Assembly: GCA_963576565.1 (NCBI GenBank)
Contig: OY755038.1
Span: 14,702,087 to 14,766,086 of the forward strand
DNA length: 64,000 bases
Reading direction: 5' to 3'
From: Aspidapion aeneum
Lineage: Eukaryota > Arthropoda > Insecta > Coleoptera > Brentidae
Both the position numbers and the translations under genes were made by a program. Of the stretch, positions 9,410-20,400 are shown piece after piece (position 1 is the first letter of the stretch; the number at the start of each line of letters is the position of its first letter). Below the pieces are notes generated by a model. The model saw only the letters and a list, made by a program, of their open reading frames with translations, was not told where the DNA came from and did no database searches.

Positions 9410-11000
9410 ATACATACCCCCTGTATACATTAGTTCGGAATACAAAGTTCGAGAGGCGCTTACTACAGACCGTCACCCCTGGTATAAAAATATTATGTAC
9501 AGACTCCTGTGCTGTCGCCATGGACATTAACCGCTACTCTCGGTATATGTTTTTGATTATGACTGACATTGGCAAAACAGATAAAAATATGACCTAAATG
9601 TAATTCGGCATTTTTCAGTTGTTGCAGTTTTTCGTGATTTTTCGACTTTTTACCTTATTTTTAAAAGTGTTTTTTGCTAAATTGTGGCCTATCGGTAATT
9701 AAGAAATTTAAAAGAAAACAATTTTGTGTTCGTGGTTGCGAAGACTATGTTAGCAAGCGCCATTCCCAAACGGAACCTAAAAAAAATACTTCGACAAAAA
9801 ACTAACTTTGACGAAAGACGAAATTCACAAATATATAGTGTGTGAACCTGGACGGAGTTTTAAATGTTTAGTTTTAAATGTTAATATTTGGAAAAACATA
9901 GATTATTTCACTATACTTATATATAGGGTCCGGCAGAATGATCTCCCACAATAAAAACGCCATTGTGCAGTAACTCTAAAGCGATATTCCTGTAATTTCT
10001 TGGTGTATTGCTGCTTTCAATTCGTCAATGGTTCGCGAATAGTGTTCAGATATTCCCAAAGTATCTGGAACTAAAACATGTCTACCAAGTGCGAAGTGAG
10101 TACGAAAAGTTCTTTGTGTCGTAATCACAGATTCGTTACCTACTTTTGCTTAATGTCTCGATAACGAAGGCACGATGGCAAGGTAATGGCAAGCCGCCAG
10201 CTACCAACCAACTACGCTAAGCTTCCCCTCTCTTTAGTGATTCAGGCACAGTGGCAGTGCAAAATGTGGGAGATCATTATGCCGGATCCTGTTTAATTAA
10301 ATGAATAACCGGCAATATTCACTTTACTTTAAAAGGCTTACGTTACATTTTTTATTTTTCATGAAAAAACAATTAAAAATATTTCCGTTTATAGAAACCT
10401 ATATTTGCAACATTATTATGTATAAAGTATTGTAAAAGTATGCACTAATAAAAAGGAAATTACTGTAGAATATTCGTTAAAAAACCTTTTTTTAACTAGA
10501 AAATTAGCCTCTCAAGGAAATTTATGTACCTAAATGAATAGGAAACAAACTTCTAAACCTTATAGATTAAATAAAAATTTAACTTTCCTTTTTTTATTGC
10601 TAGTAGTCATTAATTTAAACATTCTTTGATTAAGCTTCCTTATTGATTGGTGTTTATAGAGTCTTTTTAAGCAAATTGAGCTTTGACACAAAATAACTCA
10701 TTCTTATCAGCGCGCTCGTTTAAATTTAAATCTATGTAATTGATGAGTAGTTTTTTAGTGTTAAAATTTTATTTGATAAAAACTGTTCAAAACACTATAT
10801 TAAAAGATGTAGCTTGATTGGAGAACGATTTCATTGATGCCTACAAGCATCCGGTATACAATAATTTGAAAAGCCATCCTGTAGCTTAGAGACAAACTGC
10901 GCAAGTGTTATATTGTTTCAAATCCCCCTGTAAATGTTTAGTACGGAGCACAAAGTTGGAGAGGCGCTGATACGTGCACGACACCCCGGTATACTGCGCC
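9410..11000. repeat. Direct-repeat pair flanking 1.5 kb
   Basis: A ~70-base block (CCCCCTGTA, ACAAAGTT.GAGAGGCGCT, then CACCCC.GGTATA) occurs near 9415-9485 and again near 10925-10995 in the same orientation. No gene is seen between apart from the MITE at 9927-10289. Could be degenerate terminal repeats of an element or two solo fragments. Confidence 0.4.
9927..10289 (-). mobile_element. Mariner/Tc1-type MITE
   Basis: Ends are inverted: AGGGTCCGGCAGAATGATCT on the left and the complement of AGGATCCGGCATAATGATCT on the right. The minus strand near 9950-10040 reads IDELKAAIHQEITGIS, typical of the C-terminus of a Tc1/mariner-like transposase, so the MITE is an internally deleted copy. Confidence 0.65.
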
Positions 11001-11229
11001 AATTTAGTAATACAACTCCCACCGTGTAAGTGTCTGGTCTATCTCTGTCATTCGTCTATGTATGTAACCGAGATAACAAATCTTTAGTTTTTGAGTAATT
11101 TTTTTTTCGTGTTCTTTAACTGTATCCCACCAGTGACTTTTATAAATATACTTGAAACAAAAATCGCAAATATTTTATTTTAAAGAGTTAAATTATTTGT
11201 TCAATATAAATATACAACCAAATAAAAAT

Positions 11230-11680
11230 GAATGGACCGATGACGGATCTGATATCTTCCTAGCTAGCCTATTAGCACACTTCAAGAAGCCATAATATAT
11301 CAACCTTCAAAACAGTTTTTTGCAAATATCTCAGAAACTAAAGCTCGTACAAAGTGTTTTGTTAAGAAATTAATAAGCAAAATGTAGTCTACTATATTCC
11401 GAAAACCGCATATTGATGCAATGCTCCGTTAAAATTTTAGCATTTAAATATCAAAAAACTGTTACTAGCATTACTGGATTTTGACCAAAATATAAGCTTG
11501 TTAAAGTGTCAAGCACTATTTTACCTGAAAATGTTATGAAAATCGGTTCAGTGGTTTAGGAGCTATCGTGTTACGGATAGACACACACGACACGACGATA
11601 TTGCTAAGATAGGTTAAAATACACCCAACATAACATTTTCGGCATTTTATTTCTAAAAACTATTGATTTTTTTAATTAAG
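11230..11680 (-). repeat. Dispersed repeat family A, copy 2
   Basis: Inverted relative to 2255-2640 and with the same blocks, including the complement of ACCGATTTTCATAACATTTT and of GGGTGTATTTTAACC. Confidence 0.6.
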
Positions 11681-12382
11681 CTACCCATTTACACACAGTC
11701 TGCCTGCAGTCCCAGCCCCTGTCTTGTGTGGTAGTCATCCGATAGTTTCTAGTACACACAACTGACAGTCTAGGAATGCAGGTGGACTGTACATAAACGG
11801 CCACCCTTATAAGCAAAAAATGTCATTAATGTGATATGATGTCAAAAGTGTTGTCAATAAAAAAGATCACACCAGTGATGTTGACACAAGTGACATTTAG
11901 CTAAATGTCTAAATAACAGAAAAAGCAAAACAGTCACTATTACTGTATTTCACTGGTAGTAAAATGCCTACTTGTTGTATTTAGCGAACAGTTTTGAAAA
12001 TAAATATTTTACTATTTACTCCTTATATTTGTAGAAACACGTTCAACTTTACAGAAACTGAATTATATAACCCATTTTACTTTACACCCGTAAACTGTAC
12101 CTTTGGGCTGCCCCGTTTTCAGGTAACTTAGAAGGGTAAAGTAAGCAGTGATGGCAGATTAAAAAAAAAACCCTGTGACTGCATGTGATCACGCCAGTGA
12201 CAGTAGAATTAATTACAGGTGGATTTTTTGTTTTTTGTAAAGACCAAAAACTGATAAAACTCAAACTCAAACCATTTATTGCCGACAAAATCAAAACAAT
12301 GTTTGACAAAGCAACGTCAAAAATTTGTACAAAATAGTTGGAACAATATGTTATTTCATTTTTAAATTAGTAAGTAAAACAC

Positions 12383-13645
12383 TTAAATAAATACATATAA
12401 ACATGTTTGGTAAAGATAGTTTTTTGTAGCGTTTTTAAATTTTATTTCATTCTCAATTGATTTGATCTTTGTTGGTAAACTGTTGTAGGCATTTATAGCT
12501 TTATAAAATGGTCCCTTTTCAAAAAATGTTGATTTATGCATAGGAATAGCGAACTCAGCTCTGGGTCTGGTTTCAACAGTCATATTACTGCCGTATCTGT
12601 CACTATTTGTTGGAAAAAGGGCTTTGTGTTTTTTAACAGAAATAACAAGTTGTAGGAAATATATAGATGGCACTGTCAGTATTCTTAGTCTGGTGAAGTG
12701 CTGAGCACATGAAGTGCCTGGTTTAAGTTTTAGTAAACACCTTATGATTCTTTTTTGCGTTCGGAAAACATCCATTGCAAAAACTGGTATAGACTTTCCA
12801 TTGAACTGAACATATAAAGATTCATCAGTTTTAATTTGTTTGCGAAAAGTTAGTAAGCCAGTTTTCCCCATGTTAAGCCTAAGAGAATTTTCTGTACACC
12901 AGTTTGACATTTCATTGGAAGCTTGAGAGCATTTTTTAGAAAGTTCTTGACTATTACGTCCAGATGCAGTCACTGTTTTATCATCAGCAAACTGGGCTAC
13001 TTTGAAACCTGTTATTTTTTCTTGAACCTCATCAACATACAACAGGAAGATAAGTGGCCCCAGGATCGATCCCTGAGCCACCCCCTGCTGCATGTCACAC
13101 CAGTTCGAAAAATACTGTCTGTGTTCTTGTGTTAGTGAAACAATTTGCTTTCTTTCTGTGATAAAAGAAAGTAACTGTTTTAAAGGCAGCCCTCTAATGC
13201 CAACACGTGGCAGTTTTTCCAAAAGTAAGTTGTGATTTATCGTGTCAAAGGCCTTTGAGAGGTCAAAGTATATACTTGCGGTTTTTTGTCCTTGTTCTAG
13301 GCTATTCTGTATTGTTGTTATGACATTGTAAATTGCTTCCTCTGTGGACTTTTTTGGTCTAAAACCATATTGGCCTTCATATAGTAAATTGTTTCTTTCT
13401 ATGAAATTAATTAATCGATTGTATATAGACCTTTCAAAGACTTTTGACACTGATGGCAGCAGAGATACTGGCCTGTAATTACCAAGAACCTGTCTATCTC
13501 CTTTTTTAAAAATTGGTATAACTTTAGCTCTTTTTAGTTGCACAGGAAATTCACCCTTGACAAAACAACAATTAATAATGTGTGTGAGGGGCTCACATAT
13601 GTATTCATCAACCTGTTTTAAAATATATGTTGGAACTTCATCCAA
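12383..13645 (-). pseudogene. LINE reverse transcriptase, internally deleted
   Basis: 420 residues. Motifs in order: IPIFKKGDRQVLGNYRPVSL, YGFRPKKSTEEAI, FDLSKAFDTINHNLL, GVAQGSILGPLIF and the catalytic QFADDKTV (near 12980-13000). After FNGKSIPV it jumps to FAMDVFRTQKRIIR, so roughly 80 residues of the expected thumb/connection are missing compared with relatives. No maturation function is expected; a dead copy. Confidence 0.85.
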
Positions 13646-14823
13646 ACCTGAAATTTCGCTGAAAATTTATTTGGAAGTTTTTTAATAATTGACAAAATTT
13701 CAGGACTGTCTACAGGTGTCAGAAAGAATGAGTTAGGGATTTTACTTTCATATTTAATTTCTCTATTGTTAGGTATTAGATCTAGGGAAAACTGGTTTAA
13801 GAACTCTTGTGCTATTATGTTCGGATCTTGAATTATGTTACCATTGTTTTTTATTGTAATGTTGCTTTGAGACTTGGCCCGATTTGTCTCATGGTTAAAA
13901 ATTTGCCACATTGTTTTAGTTTTATTTTGAGAATTTATTATTTTGTTGTCATTCGAACTTTTTTTAATGTCAACCAGGAATTTCCTGTACTCCTTACGTT
14001 CCCTTTTGTACTGAGATAAAAGAATTTCACTTTTAGTTGTTTGGTAATTTACATATAGATCCTTGATGTATGAAGAGTACCTTTGAATTTCTTTAGTTAC
14101 CCATGTGCTTTTATCCTTGACTCGCGCTGTTTGTACAGGACAGCACCAGTCAAAGTAATACTGAAATATATTGCTGAAAGATTCATAGCTTTTATTTGGA
14201 TCTGAAGTGTCAAAGACTGATTGCCAGTTCTCTTGTTGCAAGGATATTTGAAAGTTAGTAATATTTTGACTGTTGAAAAACCGTTTTTTAGTAAATTTAC
14301 ATACCTTATTTGAAGAACCTTCATAAAAATGCATATATTGCCCGTAGTGATTAGATATGTTTGTTTTATAGATGTAGCCCTCACTTTTTTGTTCATTGCC
14401 TACATTGCTATATATGTTATCAAGTTGTGACTCAGAGCTGGGTCTCGTAATATCTAAAATATGTGGAAATAATGAATAGCTTAAAAACAGTTGGTTCACT
14501 GCTTGTGAATCTAGACAGTTTTTTTCAAAATGACAATTAAAATCACCAACTAAAATTAGAGCTTTTTCTGGATTGTATATTGTATCCAATACCTCACTGA
14601 TTCTACTTTGAAAAACATGAATATCACCTAAATTGAGGGACCTGTATATGCAAAGAAAAATATATTTTGATTTGTTATTTATCACTTCGCATACTGAATA
14701 CTCACAGTGAAAGTCCATTGGTTGAAAATATTTAATCAGTATTGGGTTGGCTTTTGTGCTGTCTTTAACAAAAATTGTGGTCCCGCCTTTTTCCCTATTT
14801 GTTCTAGAAGAATATGAAATCAA
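13618..14823 (-). pseudogene. LINE endonuclease and linker, frameshifted
   Basis: 401 residues. Apurinic-type endonuclease signatures are visible: YRSLNLGD, LVGDFNCHFEKN, and SNHYGQYM in place of the usual SDHY. The linker follows, ending at LPNKFSAKFQ, where the frame is lost. The next open frame (13645 downward) continues directly with LDEVPTYIL, so a single small indel separates the two halves of one protein. Confidence 0.8.
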
Positions 14824-14870
14824 ACTATATCCCTCTACTTTACAAATAACAAATATTTTCTAGAAATTAA

Positions 14871-15989
14871 AAATTTTGAGTTTTTGTCCACTTTAATAAT
14901 CCCCAAAATCAATTTTACTATTTCGAAATATTTTTTTGTACTATTCAAATATATTAACTTTGAAAATTACAGATCACACCACGTGACATGTCACATAGTG
15001 TGAACAGTTTTACTTCCATGGAGACAAATTGTGGAGAGTTCATTGCTGCTGGAAAATGTTAGCCTTTGGGTACACTAACTATACACTTATTTTGATTTCA
15101 AAAGAATAAGTGGTTTTAAAAATACAATCCAATTACATGCAATGTCACCATGTTTCAAGAACAGCCCATATATTTGTCAAAAAAGTAAAAAATCGTTTAT
15201 TTCTATTTCACAACTCTAGGGTAAATAAGGAAGGAACCTGTGTCTCTCTAAACAATACTACAGTATAGGGCCAAATATTCCATTTCTTTGATTATGAGTT
15301 AAACAAATTTTAGTTTGATGAGTTTGTCGCCTCTCTATTTCTTTAAAATGTGTCATACATACAGGGTCTTTAGCCATCACCAGTTCTGTAAAAATATTTG
15401 CATGGTAAATTTTTATACAGAAAGAAAATGAGCATGCAAATTTTTTCACATACGTCATTTATAGTAAAAAAGATTAATACGAACTTGAATTTTAAAAAAT
15501 TGTTTAAAGTTGTTGCTAAAACTCCTTACGAAAAAAGTAGTTGGCATGCTATTTCGAAAGTTTGATGATGATTTTTGAACACACTTCGTTTTAGTTTATA
15601 ATCAATATAAATTAGTACCTGAGAAAACAAAAGCAAATTAGCAAAGTCACATTTTTCAATTTTTTAAAAATATGAAAAGCAGTCTTATACTTGTATATGA
15701 CTTAGCTAGATTATGCACCACACCCAAAAAGAAAATAAAACAATTTTTACATAAATTGCACAAAGCAAAAATTAAAAACCGAAAAGATTAAGTACAAGAC
15801 AAACTTTTAGTCAAATTAATTTTAAAATCTAAAATATATATTATTTACTTTTTTTTGTATAAACATGGACCAAGCACCCTTTCAATGGGACCTCGAACAA
15901 TTTATGATTTTGATAAAATTTGTGTCACTCTTACTTTACTAATAAATTTGCATAAAGAATAGGGATAAGAAAATTAGTTTCTTGCTGGA
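14871..15989. other. Intergenic, repeats only
   Basis: AT-rich. Holds an inverted end of the CTGTATGTATGACA family (about 15290-15373, complement). No gene recognised. Confidence 0.5.
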
Positions 15990-16640
15990 TACTGCATCTG
16001 TTAACCGAAGAATAGAAAGAAGCTAGGGTCAATTGATGTAAGCAAACTCTAGACCACTTTGAGGCAGGAAACTCAAAAAACGTGTACCGCATTGTCAGTG
16101 GTGATAAATCGTGCATTCTCACATGAACCCGAAAATAAACGTCAGTCGTCTGTTTGGGTGTTCCAAGAAAAGCCAACATAAGTAATCCGTTCTCGAAGTG
16201 CATCCAAAAAGATGGTCGCGACATTTGTCTGAAAAGCAGGTCACGTGGCAACAATTCCTTTGGAAGATCAAAGGACTGTTACTGCCGATTAGTACATTAC
16301 CATTTGTGTGCCCAAAGTCATCGCTGAGCTTCGAAAAAAGAACCCCGAACGATGAACCGTCCTCCAAGAAGACAATGCAAGTTCGCACAAAGCACAAAAA
16401 ACACAATTTTTAACCCAGCAAAACGTGGAATTGTTTTCAGTCGCCAGATGAAGCAGTCGACGCCTTTGCAATCTTGACAATACCAACAAACAAGTGGAAT
16501 TACAGCTTTGGCAACTACTTTAAGCGCATGCAAAGTGCATTCATTTTTGTCGAGAATACTTCAAAAAACAATAAAGTCTTTAAACGGTATCTACTGTTTA
16601 TTTCAGCTGTATATGCAAAACTTAAAGGACAACCCTCGTA
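15990..16640 (+). pseudogene. Mariner transposase pseudogene
   Basis: With about five frame changes the plus strand reads in mariner order: YRIVSGDKS (the GDE-type first catalytic block), SSVWVFQ, RSRSASKKMVATFV, VPKVIAELRKKNP, QEDNASSHKAQKT (HQDNA.SH-type second aspartate block), then SPDEAVDAF, NYFKRMQ and EYFKKQ. It ends at 16640 with CAACCCTCGTA, the complement of a TACGAGGG mariner terminus. The 5' terminus and the PYSPDLAP block are not recognisable. A dead copy. Confidence 0.8.
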
Positions 16641-16663
16641 ATTTAAAGACCATATAAATAGAA

Positions 16664-17120
16664 CCATATACGTAATATTCCAATACAAAGCACATGTGTT
16701 ACTGTTACCTATTTACCCAATGGTTGGCGTTTGATGCAAACATTCAGAAATAAAGGTACGAAAAATGCACAGAAACCAAATTCACATAGATAGAGTTTTT
16801 GTCAACTGTACGCCGATGATTTGACGTAACGAATACAAGAATAAAATAATATTCATGCGTAAAAGTATAACCAATCAGGACATTTTATTTTAAGAACCGC
16901 AAAGAGGATAGACTTATACCCATTGATATTGCTATTTCAAATGTTTGCATTCTACATCGTAAGGTACCGTAGGTATTGCAATAATACGTACTATATGGAA
17001 ATAATATGCATATGTCTGTGAAAGCAACCAATCAGGTCTTTTTTGTTTGAAGACCCCAAGGACCTCATGTTTGCATCATGAATGGGCAGTTACCGTGGGT
17101 ATTGGAATATTATGTATATG
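16664..17120. mobile_element. Probable MITE (~455 bp)
   Basis: CATATACGTAATATTCCAAT at the left and the complement of CATATACATAATATTCCAAT at the right form terminal inverted repeats; an internal variant (TATTGCAATAATACGTACTA) sits near 16973-16995. No coding capacity. Confidence 0.5.
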
Positions 17121-17412
17121 ACTTCAACCACATAATGCCATGGTTGTAACCTTAGACCACTGGTGGGTCATAAACCTTTTGACATAATCAACAGGGTACA
17201 GTATAGTTTTGGACATAAAAGCTTGTTAACTAGAGGTGAACATATTAAAATTTCATTCGAAATCCCATTAAAAGAATGCCTGGTCATTTGTCCCAAACAT
17301 AGATAAAATTTATTTTAAAAGTCAGATTTATAGTTTTTGACGCATACGCCAAACAAATACCAAAAAGTCTCGTCTAAATTGAGCATTCGCAAACAAATTA
17401 ATTCCTTTACAT

Positions 17413-17418
17413 TTTATT
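17413..17418 (-). terminator. Poly(A) signal of the minus-strand gene
   Basis: AATAAA on the minus strand 29 bases after the stop codon at 17447-17449, which supports the short terminal exon. Confidence 0.65.
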
Positions 17419-17446
17419 TGTTTTTTATATCAAGTTTAAACCAAAC

Positions 17447-17474
17447 TTAAATTTCTTCATTACTATCAATTCTC
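17447..17474 (-). CDS. Last exon of the minus-strand gene
   Basis: Acceptor TTTGAAATACAG precedes 17474. One base completes an arginine codon, then RIDSNEEI and TAA. The intron before it is only about 52 bases. Supported by phase and the nearby AATAAA. Confidence 0.65.
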
Positions 17475-20400
17475 CTGTATTTCAAAACCAAAACTTTGAC
17501 TCAACAATAGGCAACCAAAAAATTACCTGTCGTCTCCAAAGTTTATGACTTTCCGGATTCGTTCCAATTTGCTGTCAGTTGTCGGTTTTGACAGTTGCTC
17601 TAACTTCTTCTTTTCCCAACTTTCGATGGTGTTCGCGCAATCTTGTAACACTCCTGGTTTTGAACCTGATGTCGACTGAAAACGAAAAAATGCTAATATC
17701 AGCGGCAAGGAATGGGACTATAAAAATGACTGCTACAAGCGCGCCGGCATGATGGATTTCAAATGAACCCAAACGTATGACTTGGGTAAATTAAGGCTAC
17801 TGATTAGAATAAATATCTTTTAATTTGTTTCAAAAAATGACAAGTAAGCGGCTACGTCAACTCAAAGTAATGGCTTTGTCTTCCATTATAAAGTTCGATG
17901 ATGATAAAGACCCTGGATGTATGACATATTTTAAAGAAATAGAGACGCGATAAACCCATCTAAGTCACTCAAACTCACATTTCTTGGTTATGTAATTTTC
18001 TTGCCAAGTTCATAGGCGTTATGGCTTATAACTTTCACAAATATAAAGCGATTTCAAAAGTTCTTTCTGCACACGTTTGAAGACTTTTTGCCAACATCAT
18101 TTTACTAGTTTCCCGCTCCCTTTTTTTCTCTTCTCCCTTCTTATAAGTAATAGTTGTAGCTATACCTTTCACAAATGTAGAGCGATTTCAAAAATTTTCT
18201 TAACACACGCTTTAAGATTTTTTTCGACACCATTTTACTAGATCCCTCCTCCCTCTCTCCTCCCCCACCTTCACTCAATGGAAGCTAACACTGTTCGCGT
18301 CCGTATAAAATCTACACGTACTTTTTGGGTAAAGCTAAATGAATTGTAAATGCATAGTGCTTATTATAAGGCTAAAAAAGAATTAAACCTAAAAGTTGGA
18401 AATAAAAAAAAATTAAAAAAACTCCCAACTAGTAAATGTACTTGTAACTAAAAGTCGCAGTTGGGTACAAAATTACTCAATAACCTGATTCATGAAAATA
18501 CAAAACTGTATAATTTCATAAGTGCGCTTTAGACAGCAAAACTAAAAGTTGAAGCATATCGTACTACTACTACTTACAAGTAAATTTATCAGTTGGGTGT
18601 TTTTTCTGTCAAATGTCATACATACAAGGTATCTAGATGAGAAAAGAGTTTTGAATTTGAAGGAAGTTCACGATGTATAAAGTCTTAACAAAAAAGTTTC
18701 ACGGGCAAGACCTCAGAAGTAAAGCTACTTTACCTCTGAGGTCTTGCCCGTGAAACTTTTTTGTTAAGACTTTATACCTCGTGAACTTCCTTCAAATTTA
18801 AAAAAATCCAGGGCTCAGGCTGTTTTCTGGGAGCAGATTATATCTGTCTCCGTCGCGACGTCAAAATTAGCCTCAAAACCGAGGCAACCCTGACCGAAGC
18901 TGCAAATTAACAGTTGGTCTCTCCTCAGTAAACACCATATTTCATATTTCTTTTTCAGTTACCCACATCATCATTTCATCTCCTTCAATTTTATGGTTAT
19001 GCACGGGCTGAATAAAGCCTAATGAGGCAGAAATGCGTCCCCGTAGCTACCTTTACCTCTGAGGTCTTGCCCGTGAAACTTTTTTGTTAAGACTTTATAC
19101 CTCGTGAACTTCCTTCAAATTTAAAACAATCCAGGGCTCAGGCTGTTTTCTGGGAGCAGATTATATCTGTCTCCGTCGCGACGTCAAAATTAGCCTCAAA
19201 ACCGAGGCAACCCTGACCGAAGCTGCAAATTGACAGTTGGTCTCTCCTCAGTAAACACCATATTTCATATTTCTTTTTCAGTTACCCACATCATCATTTC
19301 ATCTCCTTCCATTTTATGGTTATGCTCGGGCTGAATGAAGCCTAATGAGGCAGAAACGCGTCCCCGTAGCTACCTTTACCTCTGAGGTCTTGCCCGTGAA
19401 ACTTTTTTGTTAAGACTTTATACCTCGTGAACTTCCTTCAAATTTAAAAAAATCCAGGGCTCAAGCTGTTTTCTGGGAGCAGATTATATCTGTCTCCGTC
19501 GCGACGTCAAAATTAGCCTCAAAACCGAGGCAACCCTGACCGAAGCTGCAAATTGACAGTTGGTCTCTCCTCAGTAAACACCATATTTCATATTTCTTTT
19601 TAAGTTACCCACATCATCATTTCATCTCCTTCCATTTTATGGTTATGCTCGGGCTGAATGAAGCCTAATGAGGCAGAAACGCGTCCCCGTAGCTACCTTT
19701 ACCTCTGAGGTCTTGCCCGTGAAACTGTTTTGTTAAGACTTTATACCTCGTGAACTTCCTTCAAATTTAAAAAAATCCAGGGCTCAGGCTGTTTTCTGGG
19801 AGCAGATTATATCTGTCTCCGTCGCGACGTCAAAATTAGCCTCAAAACCGAGGCAACCCTGACCGAAGCTGCAAATTGACAGTTGGTCTCTCCTCAGTAA
19901 ACACCATATTTCATATTTCTTTTTCAGTTACCCACATCATCATTTCATCTCCTTCCATTTTATGGTTATGCTCGGGCTGAATGAAGCCTAATGAGGCAGA
20001 CACGCGTCCCCGTAGCTACCTTTACCTCTGAGGTCTTGCCCGTGAAACCTTTTTGTTAAGACTTTATACCTCGTGAACTTCCTTCAAATTTAAAAAAATC
20101 CAGGGCTCAGGCTGTTTTCTGGGAGCAGATTATATCTGTCTCCGTCGCCACGTCAAAATTAGCCTCAAAACCGAGGCAACCCTGACCGAAGCTGCAAATT
20201 GACAGTTGGTCTCTCCTCAGTAAACACCATATTTCATATTTCTTTTTCAGTTACCCACATCATCATTTCATCTCCTTCCATTTTATGGTTATGCTCGGGC
20301 TGAATAAAGCCTAATGAGGCAGAAACGCGTCCCCGTAGCTACCTTTACCTCTGAGGTCTTGCCCGTGAAACTTTTTTGTTAAGACTTTATACCTCGTGAA

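Larger units (their letters stand above)
12250..14870 (-). mobile_element. Jockey/CR1-like LINE, 5'-truncated and rearranged
   Basis: Non-LTR retrotransposon copy: endonuclease then reverse transcriptase on the minus strand, 3' tail of TTTGAG units near 12255-12275 (complement) after an AATAAA. It is 5'-truncated inside the endonuclease, has one frameshift near 13630 and an internal deletion in the reverse-transcriptase C-terminal part. Lies between the two convergent host genes. Confidence 0.85.

Noticed and set aside
8752..15373. Single 6.6-kb transposon bounded by inverted CTGTATGTATGACA ends
   Set aside because: Ends match, but the interior is a mix of an independent LINE, MITEs and repeats with no transposase, and the copy at 17909-18631 is only 720 bp; two separate remnants are as likely.
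15931..16533. Minus-strand open frames over the mariner relic
   Set aside because: The real, though broken, coding strand is plus; the minus frames are antisense shadows.
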